Assembly: GCA_027625915.1 (NCBI GenBank)
Contig: JANTQA010000048.1
Coordinates: 4,712,001 to 4,776,000 of the forward strand
DNA: 64,000 nucleotides
Origin: Anaeramoeba flamelloides
Taxonomy: Eukaryota > Metamonada > Anaeramoebidae
Direction: 5' to 3'
The notes beneath the pieces were generated by a model. The model was not told where the DNA came from and searched no databases. It was given only the letters and a program-made list of their open reading frames with translations. The translations under genes and the position numbers were made by a program. Below are positions 1-10,570 of this stretch, piece after piece (position 1 is the stretch's first letter; the number at the start of each line of letters is the position of its first letter).

Positions 1-57
1 ACTTTACCCTACATCCAATATACAACCAGCCTTTTATCAAATTTCAGGGATTGTAAA
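1..57. repeat. Right-end fragment of TTAA-associated inverted-repeat element (family W)
   Basis: The 25 bases ending near position 57 (core AAATTTCAGGGATTGTAAAC) also occur at the right end of the complete element at 37,011-37,574. The preceding bases (CTACATCCAA) resemble its CTACACCCAA. The rest of this copy lies outside the window or is lost. Confidence 0.6.
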
Positions 58-60
58 CCT

Positions 61-2137
61 TACGGGACTAATACCCGAATATATGTTTCTCAAGGGCTGT
101 TTTTAATACCCCCAATTTATACATGTAAAACATGTGTTACCAATTAAAAGACTCCTTTTCGTATTTCTTGAATACTCGGGCATTAATATATCATTTATAC
201 ATTAAATAAAAATTCTGTAATTAGAATATTAGGGTTTTAAAAATCTTTTGTTTAAAAGAAAAATTTTCAAAAAGAAAGATCAATGCTAACTAAATTTTTT
301 GGAACATTTTTTGTAATAAAAAAAAATAATAAATTTGAAAACAAATCGAAAAAAATTGAAAATTTTTATTTGGTAATGTAAAATTTTTGAAACCAAACGA
401 ACACGACTTTAACTTCAAATTTTATCTACCATTTGGTATTCCAATGGACAATATAATAGATGTTATACCGGGATATATATGAAAAAGGTTGACTTTGATT
501 TAAAATACAGACTTAAGGCCATAATGTGCTTATTTTTAACTAAAATTAATTTAAATCAAAGTATCATAATTATTTGTTTTCAAATATCGATTATTGTTAA
601 TAAACAGCCATTTTAAGAACTAACCAGATATAAGTAGATCAATGTGAATTTGAGAATATTTGATATTGGCTGAAATTAAACTAATTAATCAATTTTATTT
701 CTTCAAAATTGATAATTCATATTCTTAGTAGACCCATTGATCCAAACGAAAATATTCTTTGTGGTATCCTATTGAAGATGAAATATTATTTCAAGAGAAA
801 ATAAATATGATTTTTGTACAACCCTTTCCACTGTTTCAATAACTATAGAATGGTACCTTTTTACAAAGTAACTATCGATTAGTTGATTTAAAACAAAAAA
901 TGCAATGGTATTTGGTTTCAAAAAAAAAAAAAATAAAATGAAGTCAATTTTGAAATTTTTAAAAATTAATATCTTTTAAAAGATCCATCTGAATCCTATA
1001 AACACATACAATTAACTGACTACAATTGGATCATATTGACTAGAAAATGGCTTTATTTAAATTTGATAATAAATTCATTATTATTATCTTTTAGTGAAAT
1101 TGAAAAAAAAAAATAAAATTTGATTTCATGAATACCCCAATTACATTTTCTGATATTTTCCGATGAGAATAGATGTTTTTAAAAAATTGATCAATTTTTT
1201 CTCTCTCCAAAAAGTTCAATATTTATAATAGTTTTGAATTTTTTTGAATTTTAAAAATGTTTTTCTTGGAAGAAAGAATTTTTATTGTATATAGTAAGTA
1301 GCAAATATGGATCTTCTTTAAAAATAAAATCAAAAACTTATAAAATACTTTATATAAAAAAGAAATATGTTTCAAACAATTCACAGCGCCAATCTTTAAT
1401 AAGGAAAAAAAATAATTTTTTCTTGATAATATTTTTCATGTATGCGAAGTTAAATTTTACAGTTTTTTGAATATTCGAATAATCTAAAAGTTGTACCTAT
1501 TAAAAAACAATTTTTTTATTTAAAAATAATGGAGATCATTGTAGATAAAAAAAAAAACAGATTAAATACTTTAAAAAAGATTTTTTTTTCGATTAATATT
1601 TCCCCACAATCAGTAAATTAATAGTTAATAAATCTAATTTATCAGATCTTTTTTCCGATTTATAACAATTTTTTTACTGTTTTAAGGCATCTAGTATTTA
1701 ATTTCCCGACTTTATATAGTTTTTTAAGATTTTTCTAAATTGAAGTTTTCCAATTTTACAAATAAATAGATATTTTCTAATATATTTAAACATTTTTAAA
1801 TGCTAATATATCCAAGTTATAACCGACAAACGAATTCTAAATGAAAAATCTTCCAACTTTTTTTTTTTTTTTTTGATATTTTATAATAATCATATTATCA
1901 AATTTGAACTATTTGAAAATCAGATTTCCCTTTGAAACTATCTTTCAAGATATTATTTTATTTTTTTACATATTTTACATAATCTACCCCCCCCCCCCCA
2001 CACACACACACACACGCACACAATAAAACAAAAAAGAATTTAAATTTTAATCCCATTTAGATTTTATTTCAACACACCATTTTCGATTTTACAATTTTTT
2101 AAATACCCCCCCAATCTATTTTCAATTTTTTTGTTTA
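61..2137. other. Gene-free AT-rich stretch
   Basis: I see no convincing coding region here. A 13-bp perfect inverted repeat (ACTTTGATTTAAA) lies at 492-504 and 550-562. A run of 13 C at 1,987-1,999 passes straight into a CA dinucleotide repeat to about 2,022. The short open frames are AT-driven and low in complexity. Confidence 0.6.
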
Positions 2138-2499
2138 TAAACTCAATTCCAAAAAATGGGACACAAAAAAAAAATTACATTCATAAAAATATACTCCAAA
2201 ATACATGATACTTAAACATTAAAATAATAAAAGACCCGAAAATATTTAATTAATACTATTGATATATTTTATAGTAAATTTAAAATTCAATTCGAAAAAT
2301 AAAAAAGAAAAAATAAAAAAAAGTGTGCCCCTATTTTTGGAACACGGTTACCAAAAAATCCATTTTTATTGAAAGAAAAATTAATAAAAACTATTAATAG
2401 ATTCAGCTTGTCTTTTTATAACTAAATCTATCATTTTAAATATAGAGTTTACTAATTTTCTTAGGTTTCCCAACTCAAAGTATTCCATACATTAGTGAA

Positions 2500-2840
2500 A
2501 ATTTTAAAAATTCTTCTTCGTTTTTTGGTAACAATTTTTCAGTTTAGTATCCATAAATTCCCAATTGGATTTAAATTTGTGGAATTGGGGGTCAAGGGTC
2601 CAGAGCATTACATCCCCGAATTTAAGTAAGTTTGAGTTTTTTTTTGAAGTATGTGGACAAGCTCCATCCTTTTGGAAAATCCATTTCAACTCACCATATT
2701 CTGAATTAGCGAGTTGAATTACATTTGATTTTTTTGATAATATCATTAATAATACATTCAGTATTCACACTTCCATTAATGATAATAAGGTCTGTTTGTA
2801 GGCAATGTACTCTAGCACCCCATATCATGATTTTTTTTCA
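2500..2840 (-). pseudogene. Tc1/mariner transposase remnant (DDE catalytic part)
   Basis: On the minus strand a first segment reads MIWGA followed by INGSVNTECIINDI. This matches the family pattern V-M-V-W-G-A ... I-N-G-x-x-N-S-E. A second segment in another frame (2,504-2,746) reads ELKWIFQKDGACPHTSKK, the block around the second catalytic Asp (FQQDNAPxHTS in the family). It is followed by a decayed version of the PxSPDLNPIEN region. The two segments are out of frame with each other at a poly-A run near 2,735. The N-terminal helix-turn-helix region is not recognisable, and the expected coding stretch is low-complexity A/T. This is a dead remnant inside the element bounded by inverted repeats at 2,140 and 4,790. 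Confidence 0.75.
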
Positions 2841-3074
2841 AAAAATTTTTTCTCGATAAAAAAAGAATCTTTTTTCTTTTTGAGAGAAAAAAAAAAAAAT
2901 TTTTTTTTGTGATCAGAATGAAAACTTTTAAATTTCATTTTAAAGTGATTTTGAGATTTTCGAAAAGTTTTGAAAAAAAAAGAAAATTTTTTTTTATTTG
3001 AAAAAAAAGAATACAAAAAAAATCAAAAAATTATTGAAAATCAAAAATCAAAAAATAATGAAAAAAAATGATAA

Positions 3075-4662
3075 CTGTTGTGAAAAAAAAGTGAGGAATC
3101 GAAAAAAAGTGAGGCAAAATTATTTTCACAACATTTTTTTTATTTTACTTATGTTAAACAGTTTTGTAAATCGTTTAAAGGCATGTACGCGAGTAAGAGA
3201 GGTTAAAACAAAAATGGGGAAATGTCTTGAAATTTTTAAAATTCTCAATGAAGTTCCGAATTTCAAAATATCTCAGCGTAAATTTTCAAGGTTTATGGGT
3301 ATCTCTGACCGAAGTTTAAATAGATGGGTGATTAGAGATAAATCAAACAAACCAATGAAACCCAAAGGAAGACCTCGAAAAATGAAGGAAAAGGATGAAA
3401 AAGAATTGGTTGATTGGATTAAAAATCAACTTTCACAGAATTTAGCCCCGAGTAAAAAAGAAATTGTTTTACAGGCTAATGAATTGATACGCCATAAACA
3501 ATTACCTGATTTAAATCATTATAATATACATGAACAAATAATTAGTACTAATTGGGTTAAGGCCTTTTCAGAAAGAAATAAATTAATTATCACTGAAAGT
3601 CAAAATATACAAAAAGAAAAACCACTTCCTACCAATGAAGATTTAGTTGATTATTTTGTTAATTTAAAAAGATTAAAAGAGAAAAATAATTATCAACGGG
3701 GTATGATTTTTTAACGTTGATGAGACAGCATGTTTTAATAACACGGACTCTGTTAAGATTAGAGTTGTGACAACAGAAAAAATTAAAAATCCAATAAGAA
3801 AAATTCCAAAATCAAGATTTCATATCACTGCTGTTTGTACAATTGCTGATGATGGAACCTATCTTCCGACTTTAATATTAGATAAGAGGAAAACTGTTGA
3901 GAGAAATTTTGTTGATAATTTTAGTACTGTTCCACTATCCTTTGTTTTTTTCGGAAAGTGGTTACATGAACCAAAATTTATTTCATCTTTTTATAACATC
4001 AATTTTATTGCCAAACATTAGACAAAGAAGGAAAAAAATTGGAAAAAATGCTAAAGCATTATTGATACTTGACAATGCCCCATCCCATTATAACTCAGAA
4101 TCAATAAAAATTTGTAAAAAAAATTTAATTCAAATATTATTTTTACCCTCAAATTCCACAGATTTTCTTCAACCTCTAGATGTAGGATGTTTTAAAGGTT
4201 TTAAAAGCTATATTAAGCGTCAATTAATTGATGGAACTTATGAATCTTTTTCTCTCTACTATACAAGATGGCCTTCAAGTATCTTTAACATTAAAAAATA
4301 TTAGAAATTCCTTTAAAACTTGTGGCATTACCCCTTATGAGACTCTAGTGGAATTACCAAATAACACACCCATTGCTAAACCAAAAAAACAAAAAAAACG
4401 AGCTAGATTATCACTTGGTGGACAAATTGTTACATCAAAAAATTTTTTACAGGTATTAGAAAATAATCGAAAAGAGAGACTAAGGAAGAGGAAAGAAAAG
4501 GAATCTTTGAAGGAGGCCCAATTACTTTTAAATTTATTACATTCACCAATCAAACAAATCAAAAAAAAGAGAAAGACAAACAAAACAATATTAAACACTT
4601 TCATTTTTTAAAATAAAAAATTCCTCACTTTTTTTCCATTCCTCACTTTTTTTTCACAACAG
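3075..4662 (+). mobile_element. Pogo/Tigger-like DNA transposon with intact terminal inverted repeats
   Basis: Terminal inverted repeats of 40 bp lie at 3,075-3,114 and 4,623-4,662 and differ at one base. They begin CTGTTGTGAAAAAAAAGTGA, and each contains two copies of an AAAAAAGTGAGG motif about 18 bp apart, possibly transposase binding sites. Both flanks carry TAA (3,072-3,074 and 4,663-4,665), consistent with a TA target duplication plus one chance base, or with a 3-bp duplication. The near-identical ends suggest recent insertion, and the element sits inside an older Tc1/mariner-like element. Its transposase region covers most of the interior. Confidence 0.88.
3151..4611 (+). pseudogene. 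Pogo/Tigger-family (DDE_1) transposase, frame interrupted
   Basis: The product would cut and paste this element in the nucleus. The first ATG inside the terminal repeat is at 3,151. The N-terminal part has a helix-turn-helix-like segment (FMGISDRSLNRWV), then a CENP-B-type DNA-binding region with GRPRK and WIKNQL. The catalytic part shows NVDETACFN (first Asp), ALLILDNAPSH (second Asp) and LPSNSTDFLQPLDVGCFKGF, all typical of DDE_1 transposases. A C-terminal NSFKTCGI motif fits the pogo family. The protein is spread over three frames. Each step is +1 and falls in a T run: T6 near 3,706-3,712, T7 near 3,945-3,951 and T5 near 4,247-4,251. There are no other disabling changes. It may be recently inactivated, affected by assembly indels, or read by frameshifting. 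Confidence 0.85.
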
Positions 4663-4792
4663 TAAATAATTAACTTTAAAATTATTTACATTGGTTGTTA
4701 ATATCTAATGTTTCTATTTAAGAGTCAAATATCACTTTTCTTGGAATTAAATTGATTTTGAAGGTGTGGACCAATTTTTGGAATTGAGTTTA

Positions 4793-6078
4793 TTTAAATT
4801 TTATTTTTCATAAATATCTTGTTTTTATTTCTTTATGAAAAAAATTTAATGACATTCAAAATTGGGTATTTCATAATTTTTAAATTTCTGATTTAATCAT
4901 TGAAAATTTAATTATATACTTTCGTTTTCTTTCTTTAAACAATTATCTTTGTATGTTAATTAACCACAAATATATGTTAAACCTTTAATTTTTTTTAATA
5001 TTGATGAAAATTCTTACATTTTTTGGTAACTTTTAAGAAAAAATAACCAGTGATTTTTTTTTTGAGAATTGAATTACATTTTTTTGCACTGAAAAAACAA
5101 TAATAACAAAGGATTTGTAATTAAGAATATCTCCCTTCCCAATGCGTTTTTACATTTATTTTTAAACTATATTAACAGTCTAATTGTATAAAAAATATAA
5201 TTATTTTTAAAATCGATATACTCAAAAAGTGTTTCAATATTTACAATATTTATACTCAATTTGATATAAATATTTATAAGCTGTGATGATAACCAATTTT
5301 GATCAAATGCCGATGATAACTTCTAAAACCCCCCGATGAAAACATCAAAACAATAAAGGGTCGATTGATCATTTGCTTGTAATTAATCAGCTATAATGAT
5401 GGCCAGTTTCATTGGAATTGTATATCAATTTATTTATATTGCTCAAATAAATACAAAAAAATAAACATTGGTAAACACATCCCCTTCAAAATAAAAATAA
5501 ATAAAAATCCTCCAAAGTGTGTAAACCCCCATGAATAACAAAAGTATCACACCTTTGGTATTTTTTTGTATGTTATTAAATATAGTTTGAGTGTTTCAAG
5601 GGGATAAGTTGTGTGGCCCTTATAATTACCAGATACACTATTAATAACATGTATTCATAAAGAATTAAAAGTTTTCATTTAAATTTTCTATAAGTAAATA
5701 AGTTATTTATTTCCACAAGTATACCATTAAACATAATAAATACATCCCATTTATCAACTTTTGAGAAAAGAGATTATCATTTTCAAAATAGTACATTTTA
5801 TCGTGTGATTTTCAGTAATAAAGATCTTATCCTTTTTGTTTGGAATTTTTCGTCGAATTGAAAAAAAAAAGAAAACTTTACAAAATATTTTTTTTTAAAA
5901 CAATCTCACTTTTTGTAATATCTGACGTTTATATAATAAAATAAATTCTCAAATTTGATTTTTTTATAAAATTATAATGAAAATAAATCAAATTTTTAAT
6001 ACTAGAATATCCTGTAAAATACACCTTTATTTTATTACCGACATTAATTAAATTTTTTGAAATTGTATGATTATGAAT

Positions 6079-6114
<36 letters not shown>

Positions 6115-7091
6115 CCCCAATCATCTGGAATCTTAAAAATGGCAGTTTTAAATTAATAACAGCGTTTGTAATTCAACAAATGGTACCAACACCATTTTTT
6201 CACATCTCATTTAAAAAATAAAAGGAATGATCTTTAAAATATTCTCCAATTTATATCAAAAAATCTTTTTATGTGTAATTTTTTAAATAAAAAATTCAAA
6301 AAAAAATTTTGAGATAAATCTAAACTTGAACACTTTGCCAAGAAACTTAATAATGAAAAAGAAAAAATAATCACCATTTTCTAAATTTAAAATCACTTCT
6401 CATAAACAACTTAAACTTTAAAAGATCACATTTTCAAATATTTTTGACCATTGGGTTACGTTGAATTTCCACATTGTCTATACAAACAATTAATTGTTTC
6501 CACGCCTACCTCTAAATATCACAAGACATAGAAATTGGTTGTCTCTTATAAAATTTGTGTTTTTTGAAATATGAAATTCAATTTATATCATAAAATTTTC
6601 AACTACTCTTACTTCATTTGAGTTATTTTTTTTGTAAAAACAAAGACAAAAATAAATGTCAAAAGAAAAGAAATCAAGGAAATCACAGAAACTTCAAGTA
6701 TTTTTTGATCTTTGTTTATAAATTGTTTAAACCTGAGATTATAACAATTTTGCAAATTGAAGATTCACAATAATATAAGTTTTTTTTAGAATTTGTTTGT
6801 CATTTTCGAAAACCATCAAATGGATAAGTTCTTTTTAATAAAAAAAAAAATTTATAGTTTATGATGATCTTTCATCACCATTTTACAGTTCATTGTACAA
6901 AAAAATTTTTCAGAAGAGAAAATCAATTTCTAGGTCTTATAAATTTTCACTGTAGGTTTGGAATGGTTGTAATATTTCAATAAAAATTTAAATTTAATCA
7001 TAAAAATAAATTAGTTTTTTTTATTTTCTAAGAATAATCCCCCAATATATATATATATATATATTTACCTATTTATTGGGAATTTAACAAT

Positions 7092-7128
<37 letters not shown>

Positions 7129-7263
7129 GATAAATGGATTCAAAGTATATGTTGCTATATATTGATATAGATTATACACATATATAAACAAGTTATATAA
7201 TTTAAATAGGTTTTATTAAAATATATCATGAAAATTTCTTCTAAATTTTTAACAAAAAAATAA
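4793..7263. other. Gene-free AT-rich stretch with TA microsatellites
   Basis: No coding region is supported. TA microsatellites lie at about 6,082-6,112, 7,043-7,064 and 7,094-7,125. A short inverted-repeat structure is annotated separately at 5,467-5,630. The stretch ends at the stop codon of the minus-strand oxysterol-binding gene. Confidence 0.6.
5467..5630. repeat. Short imperfect inverted-repeat (MITE-like) element
   Basis: The left arm contains AACACATCCCCTTCAAAATA. The right arm, read in complement, contains CACAACTTATCCCCTTGAAA. Inside these is a second hairpin, CCAAAGTGTG paired with CACACCTTTGG. No coding potential is visible. It resembles a miniature inverted-repeat element, but I see no clear target duplication. 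Confidence 0.4.
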
Positions 7264-10200
7264 TTATTTTTTTTTGTTTTTCTTTAAGTTGTGACTCTTT
7301 GCACGAAGTTTTCGGTCATATCTCTGCTTTTGTTCAAGTTTAACTTTTAATTCGCCAGCCTCTTTCATTTTTAATTTCAATAAAGCGTTTCTGTCTTTTC
7401 TGAAGAGTGAATCCGAAGGCAATGGGTTTTTAATTGGCATTGGTCTTTCTGGAATATTTTCATCAATATCCCAATACAATTTTTTATCGAAAGATATTTG
7501 ATCCAGCCAAGTACCTGAAAGAGTTGAAATGATTTTTTTATTTTTATTTTTGGATTCAGATAATTTGTAAATGGTTCCTGCAACGCTTTGTGTTGAAAGC
7601 TTTCTTGAAAATAAGAGTCCTTTAAAAAAGCCTAACTGGCTTGGATCGAAAATTACTTGGGCTTCAAGATTATTTTTTTTATCAGTGAATTTTATTGATC
7701 CCCGAAAGTTTGTTATTCGATCACCCATCAAGATCCCACTGATGTAAATTATTGGGTTGTCCCAAACAATTTTTGTACCATCTTTAAATTCTAATGTATT
7801 TGATCCAGTTTGAGTGCTATTATGAAAAATTTTAACATAAAAATTTATTAAATGAAACAAGAATAGTGAATGGGTTTAAAAATTAGAGAAAGGGGAAAAC
7901 TTTAGATCTAAATACAAATTAGAAATTTTATTACTGAGCGAGAAGAAAAAAAAAAAAAGAAAAAAAAATAAAAAAAGTATTTACCATTTAATTTTATTTC
8001 CTCTAAAACTTGCAGACCAAATTTGCTGGCCATAATAATAATAATTATTGTTTGGTCCAATTAATTCATAACTTGATGCCGGTGGATGGTGTGATGTCTG
8101 CTCACAAAAAATATTTGTGCCATTAGAAAAACTACTTTGATACTATTATCGTGGCAATTTAGAAAATAAAAATAATAATAAGAAAAATAAATAAGATTAT
8201 ATTAATAGGGAATTAATCAGTTTAAAAACGTTAAATTTGATAATTTTAATATTAAAAAATCTTGGGTGTGTCCATTTATTCCAGAAAAACTGTGGTTTCG
8301 TCTTGTTGAATTAAAATATTTCCTTTATATTCAAAGTCATTTTAAAAAAGTAGGTATAGTATGTTTTAAAAATATTACTCAAACTGTTTAAAAGAATAAA
8401 ACAAAACATTTAATTATCACTTTTAAAAACTTCCAGTGCTCACTTTTTTAAAATGACTTTAATTTGTTTGAATTAATTTAAATTATTCTAAAATAATTCG
8501 TGGGTTTGATACAAAATATTTTCTTGGGGTTTCGAAGAAATATATTAAAGTGCTTCATAGGGGATAAAGTCATTGTAAAAAAGTGTGTGTAAAAAAAAAA
8601 TTAAAAAGTGGAACAAAGACAGTTTTCAAGAAGAAAATTACAGACATTTTCAAAACTCATGATTAGGTAAATACATAAACACAGGCACTTAGTTTTCTGT
8701 TAAATGAGTTACAATTAAATTTTCAAAAAATGTTGGCTTAAAATTCATGAACTATAATTTTTTGTTCTTTGAAATGAAAAAATTATTTTACGACAAAGTT
8801 TGTAATCGATTTTTTGGTAACTAGTACAATAAATAGTGTCTGTCAATTTTGGATGTCTCCAAATTTTTAATCCATTAGATAAAGCAATAAAAAAATAAAT
8901 TTAATTTTGAGCATTTTAAAACTTTAGTATTGTTAAAAAGGTTGAGAGAGGATGATAAAAAAAGTCTTTTATTAAGAAACAATTGGCCAATTTAGAATAA
9001 TGTTTATTGTAAAATGAAAAGATCAAAATTTTCAATCAGCTTTCTAAAAAAATCACGTATCAAAAATTAAAATTAATCATCGAAGCCTCCAATTCTAAAA
9101 AGGAAATTAATAATTTAAGTTACCATTTGTTACAAAATAAATTGAAAAAAATTTTCATTCAGCTTTTCAAAAAAAGAGTTTTTACTTCATCATTTAAAAT
9201 TTCAATTTTTTAATTCCATAAATCAGTTTAAATTATGGTTTCCACCCTAGAGAATTGGGACTTTGTTGTTTTATTTTAATTCTTGAAAGGTGATTATTTT
9301 GGAGAGCTGATTGAAAATTTTGATCTTTTTATTTTACAATAAACAGTATTTTGAGAATTAAAAATTTGAAATGTTACATGAATTTGAAAAATCTTTTTTT
9401 TGGAAAGCTGAATGAAAATTTTTTTCAATTTATTTTGCAACAAATGATAAATAGGAAACACTCCAAAAAACCCATTTCGAGGACCAAAGTTTGTTTCTTT
9501 GGGATTTTTTTATACAATTCCAAATTCTGAAAAGAAGTTATCCTCGACGAATATTTCGTAAATTTTGTGAACACTAACCAGTTGTCTTTAAAATCATTGG
9601 AGAACAAATTAAAAACCTGACTGGTAATTTAATATTTTTTTCAATTTTGGTTCTTTGAATTCAAGTTGTCCAAATTTTGTGTTCTGTCTGGTGCTTAGCT
9701 GTTTTTTGAAGTAAAAATGGTATGAAAATTTTTTAAAAACGGATTTCAAAAAGTTTTCATAGTTCTTCACTTAAAACTGTTTTGTTTGATCATTTAAGCA
9801 GTTTTTGTGGTTATTTTGAAAAAGTTTAGGTTTTTCACATTTTGTGAAAGGGTTGGGTGTGTGTGATTCAGAAAACAAACTAAAAATAAAGAAGAAATAT
9901 GCAAAATATTTACTGTTTCTCCAAGAATAGGATTAAAAGGTTTTGAGTTTGTGAGTGAGAGATGAATACACGAAACAGCAAAAGTTATCACATTTTTTAA
10001 TCTTTCAACAGGAGTTGTAGATTCATATGCACGTTCTAAATATATTGGCGCAAATGCAAATCCATCAGAAAGTCTTTCAAGGAATGATCTGGGTTCAAAC
10101 AAACCAATTGGCACTATTAATTTATTTTATAGAAATCGACAATTTTATTTTTGAATTTTGCAATTAGAGAAGGGGATCTCAAAATATTTGTTTATTTTTG

Positions 10201-10570
10201 AATTTTTTTTTTTTGAAAAATAACTTTTTGTAAGAATAAAAAAAAATTTGTTTTTGTTACTCGAAACGCTTGTAAGCTCTTTTCCTTCTAAAATTTCTTT
10301 GCCAATTGTTTTGATAAGCTGCCAACAATACACTCTTTGCCTTTTAGCTTCTTGTTTGCTCAGCAATTGTACACCACCCGATTTGTGCAATCGTGATTGC
10401 GTAAATTTACGTAGATATCTAAAGTCTTTATCTTTTTGGAGGTAAGGATAAATTTTATTAAATTTCTTCTCTGTTTTCGTTAATTCTTTCTCTTGCTCTT
10501 CTTCGAGTTTCTCGTTCTTCCTTCGAATTTTTTGTTTCTCTTGTCTATATTTTGATGTTTTTGTGCTCAT
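7264..10570 (-). CDS. Short oxysterol-binding-protein-related protein (ORP/Osh4-like), 4 exons
   Basis: This is a predicted lipid-transfer protein binding sterol or phosphoinositide at membrane contacts. Exons in transcription order are 10,570-10,261, 10,113-9,914, 8,142-7,985 and 7,816-7,264. All introns are GT-AG and the phases match, giving about 406 residues, near Osh4 size (434). Residues 1-100 are basic and helical. The lipid-binding domain starts at SMPIGLFEPRSFLER and continues with SKPFNPILGET, joined by splicing to YQSSFSNGTNIFCEQTSHHP. That supplies the family fingerprint EQxSHHPP. Later come YISGILMGDRI and GTWLDQISFDKKLYWD. No PH domain or FFAT motif is seen. The second intron is 1.77 kb and full of inverted repeats, while the others are about 150 bp. 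Identity is firm; the bound lipid is unknown. Confidence 0.93.
8333..8461. repeat. Inverted repeat in intron 2 of the oxysterol-binding gene
   Basis: A 19-bp arm, AAAGTCATTTTAAAAAAGT, near 8,333-8,351 is repeated in complement near 8,443-8,461. The two perfect arms enclose about 90 bp. It looks like a small inverted-repeat element, with no coding content. Confidence 0.5.
9001..9450. repeat. Interleaved inverted repeats (A-B-A'-B') in intron 2
   Basis: Segment A (9,001-9,046, core GATCAAAATTTTCAATCAGC) is complementary to A' (9,302-9,344). Segment B (9,120-9,176, core TTGAAAAAAATTTTCATTCA) is complementary to B' (9,391-9,450). The order is A, B, A', B', so the arms cross rather than nest. A and B also resemble each other (TTTTCAWTCAGCTTT), so two related inverted-repeat elements may have overlapped or one may have inserted into another. 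Confidence 0.65.

Larger units (their letters stand above)
2140..4790 (-). mobile_element. Degenerate Tc1/mariner-like element hosting a nested pogo-like element
   Basis: Inverted terminal repeats start with AACTCAATTCCAAAAA at 2,140 and end with its complement at 4,790. The match continues imperfectly inward (TGGGACACA on the left, TTGGTCCACACC on the right). Each end is followed by TA (2,138-2,139 and 4,791-4,792), the target duplication usual for Tc1/mariner. Minus-strand transposase remnants lie at about 2,500-2,840. Without the nested 1.6-kb element the original would be about 1.06 kb, a plausible size for the family. A related sub-terminal repeat (GTGTGCCCCTATTTTTGGAA) sits near 2,325-2,343. 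Confidence 0.72.

Noticed and set aside
9425-9607. Minus-strand 60-residue frame in intron 2 of the oxysterol-binding gene
   Set aside because: It overlaps the B' arm of an inverted repeat and shows no family pattern. The spliced gene is complete without it.
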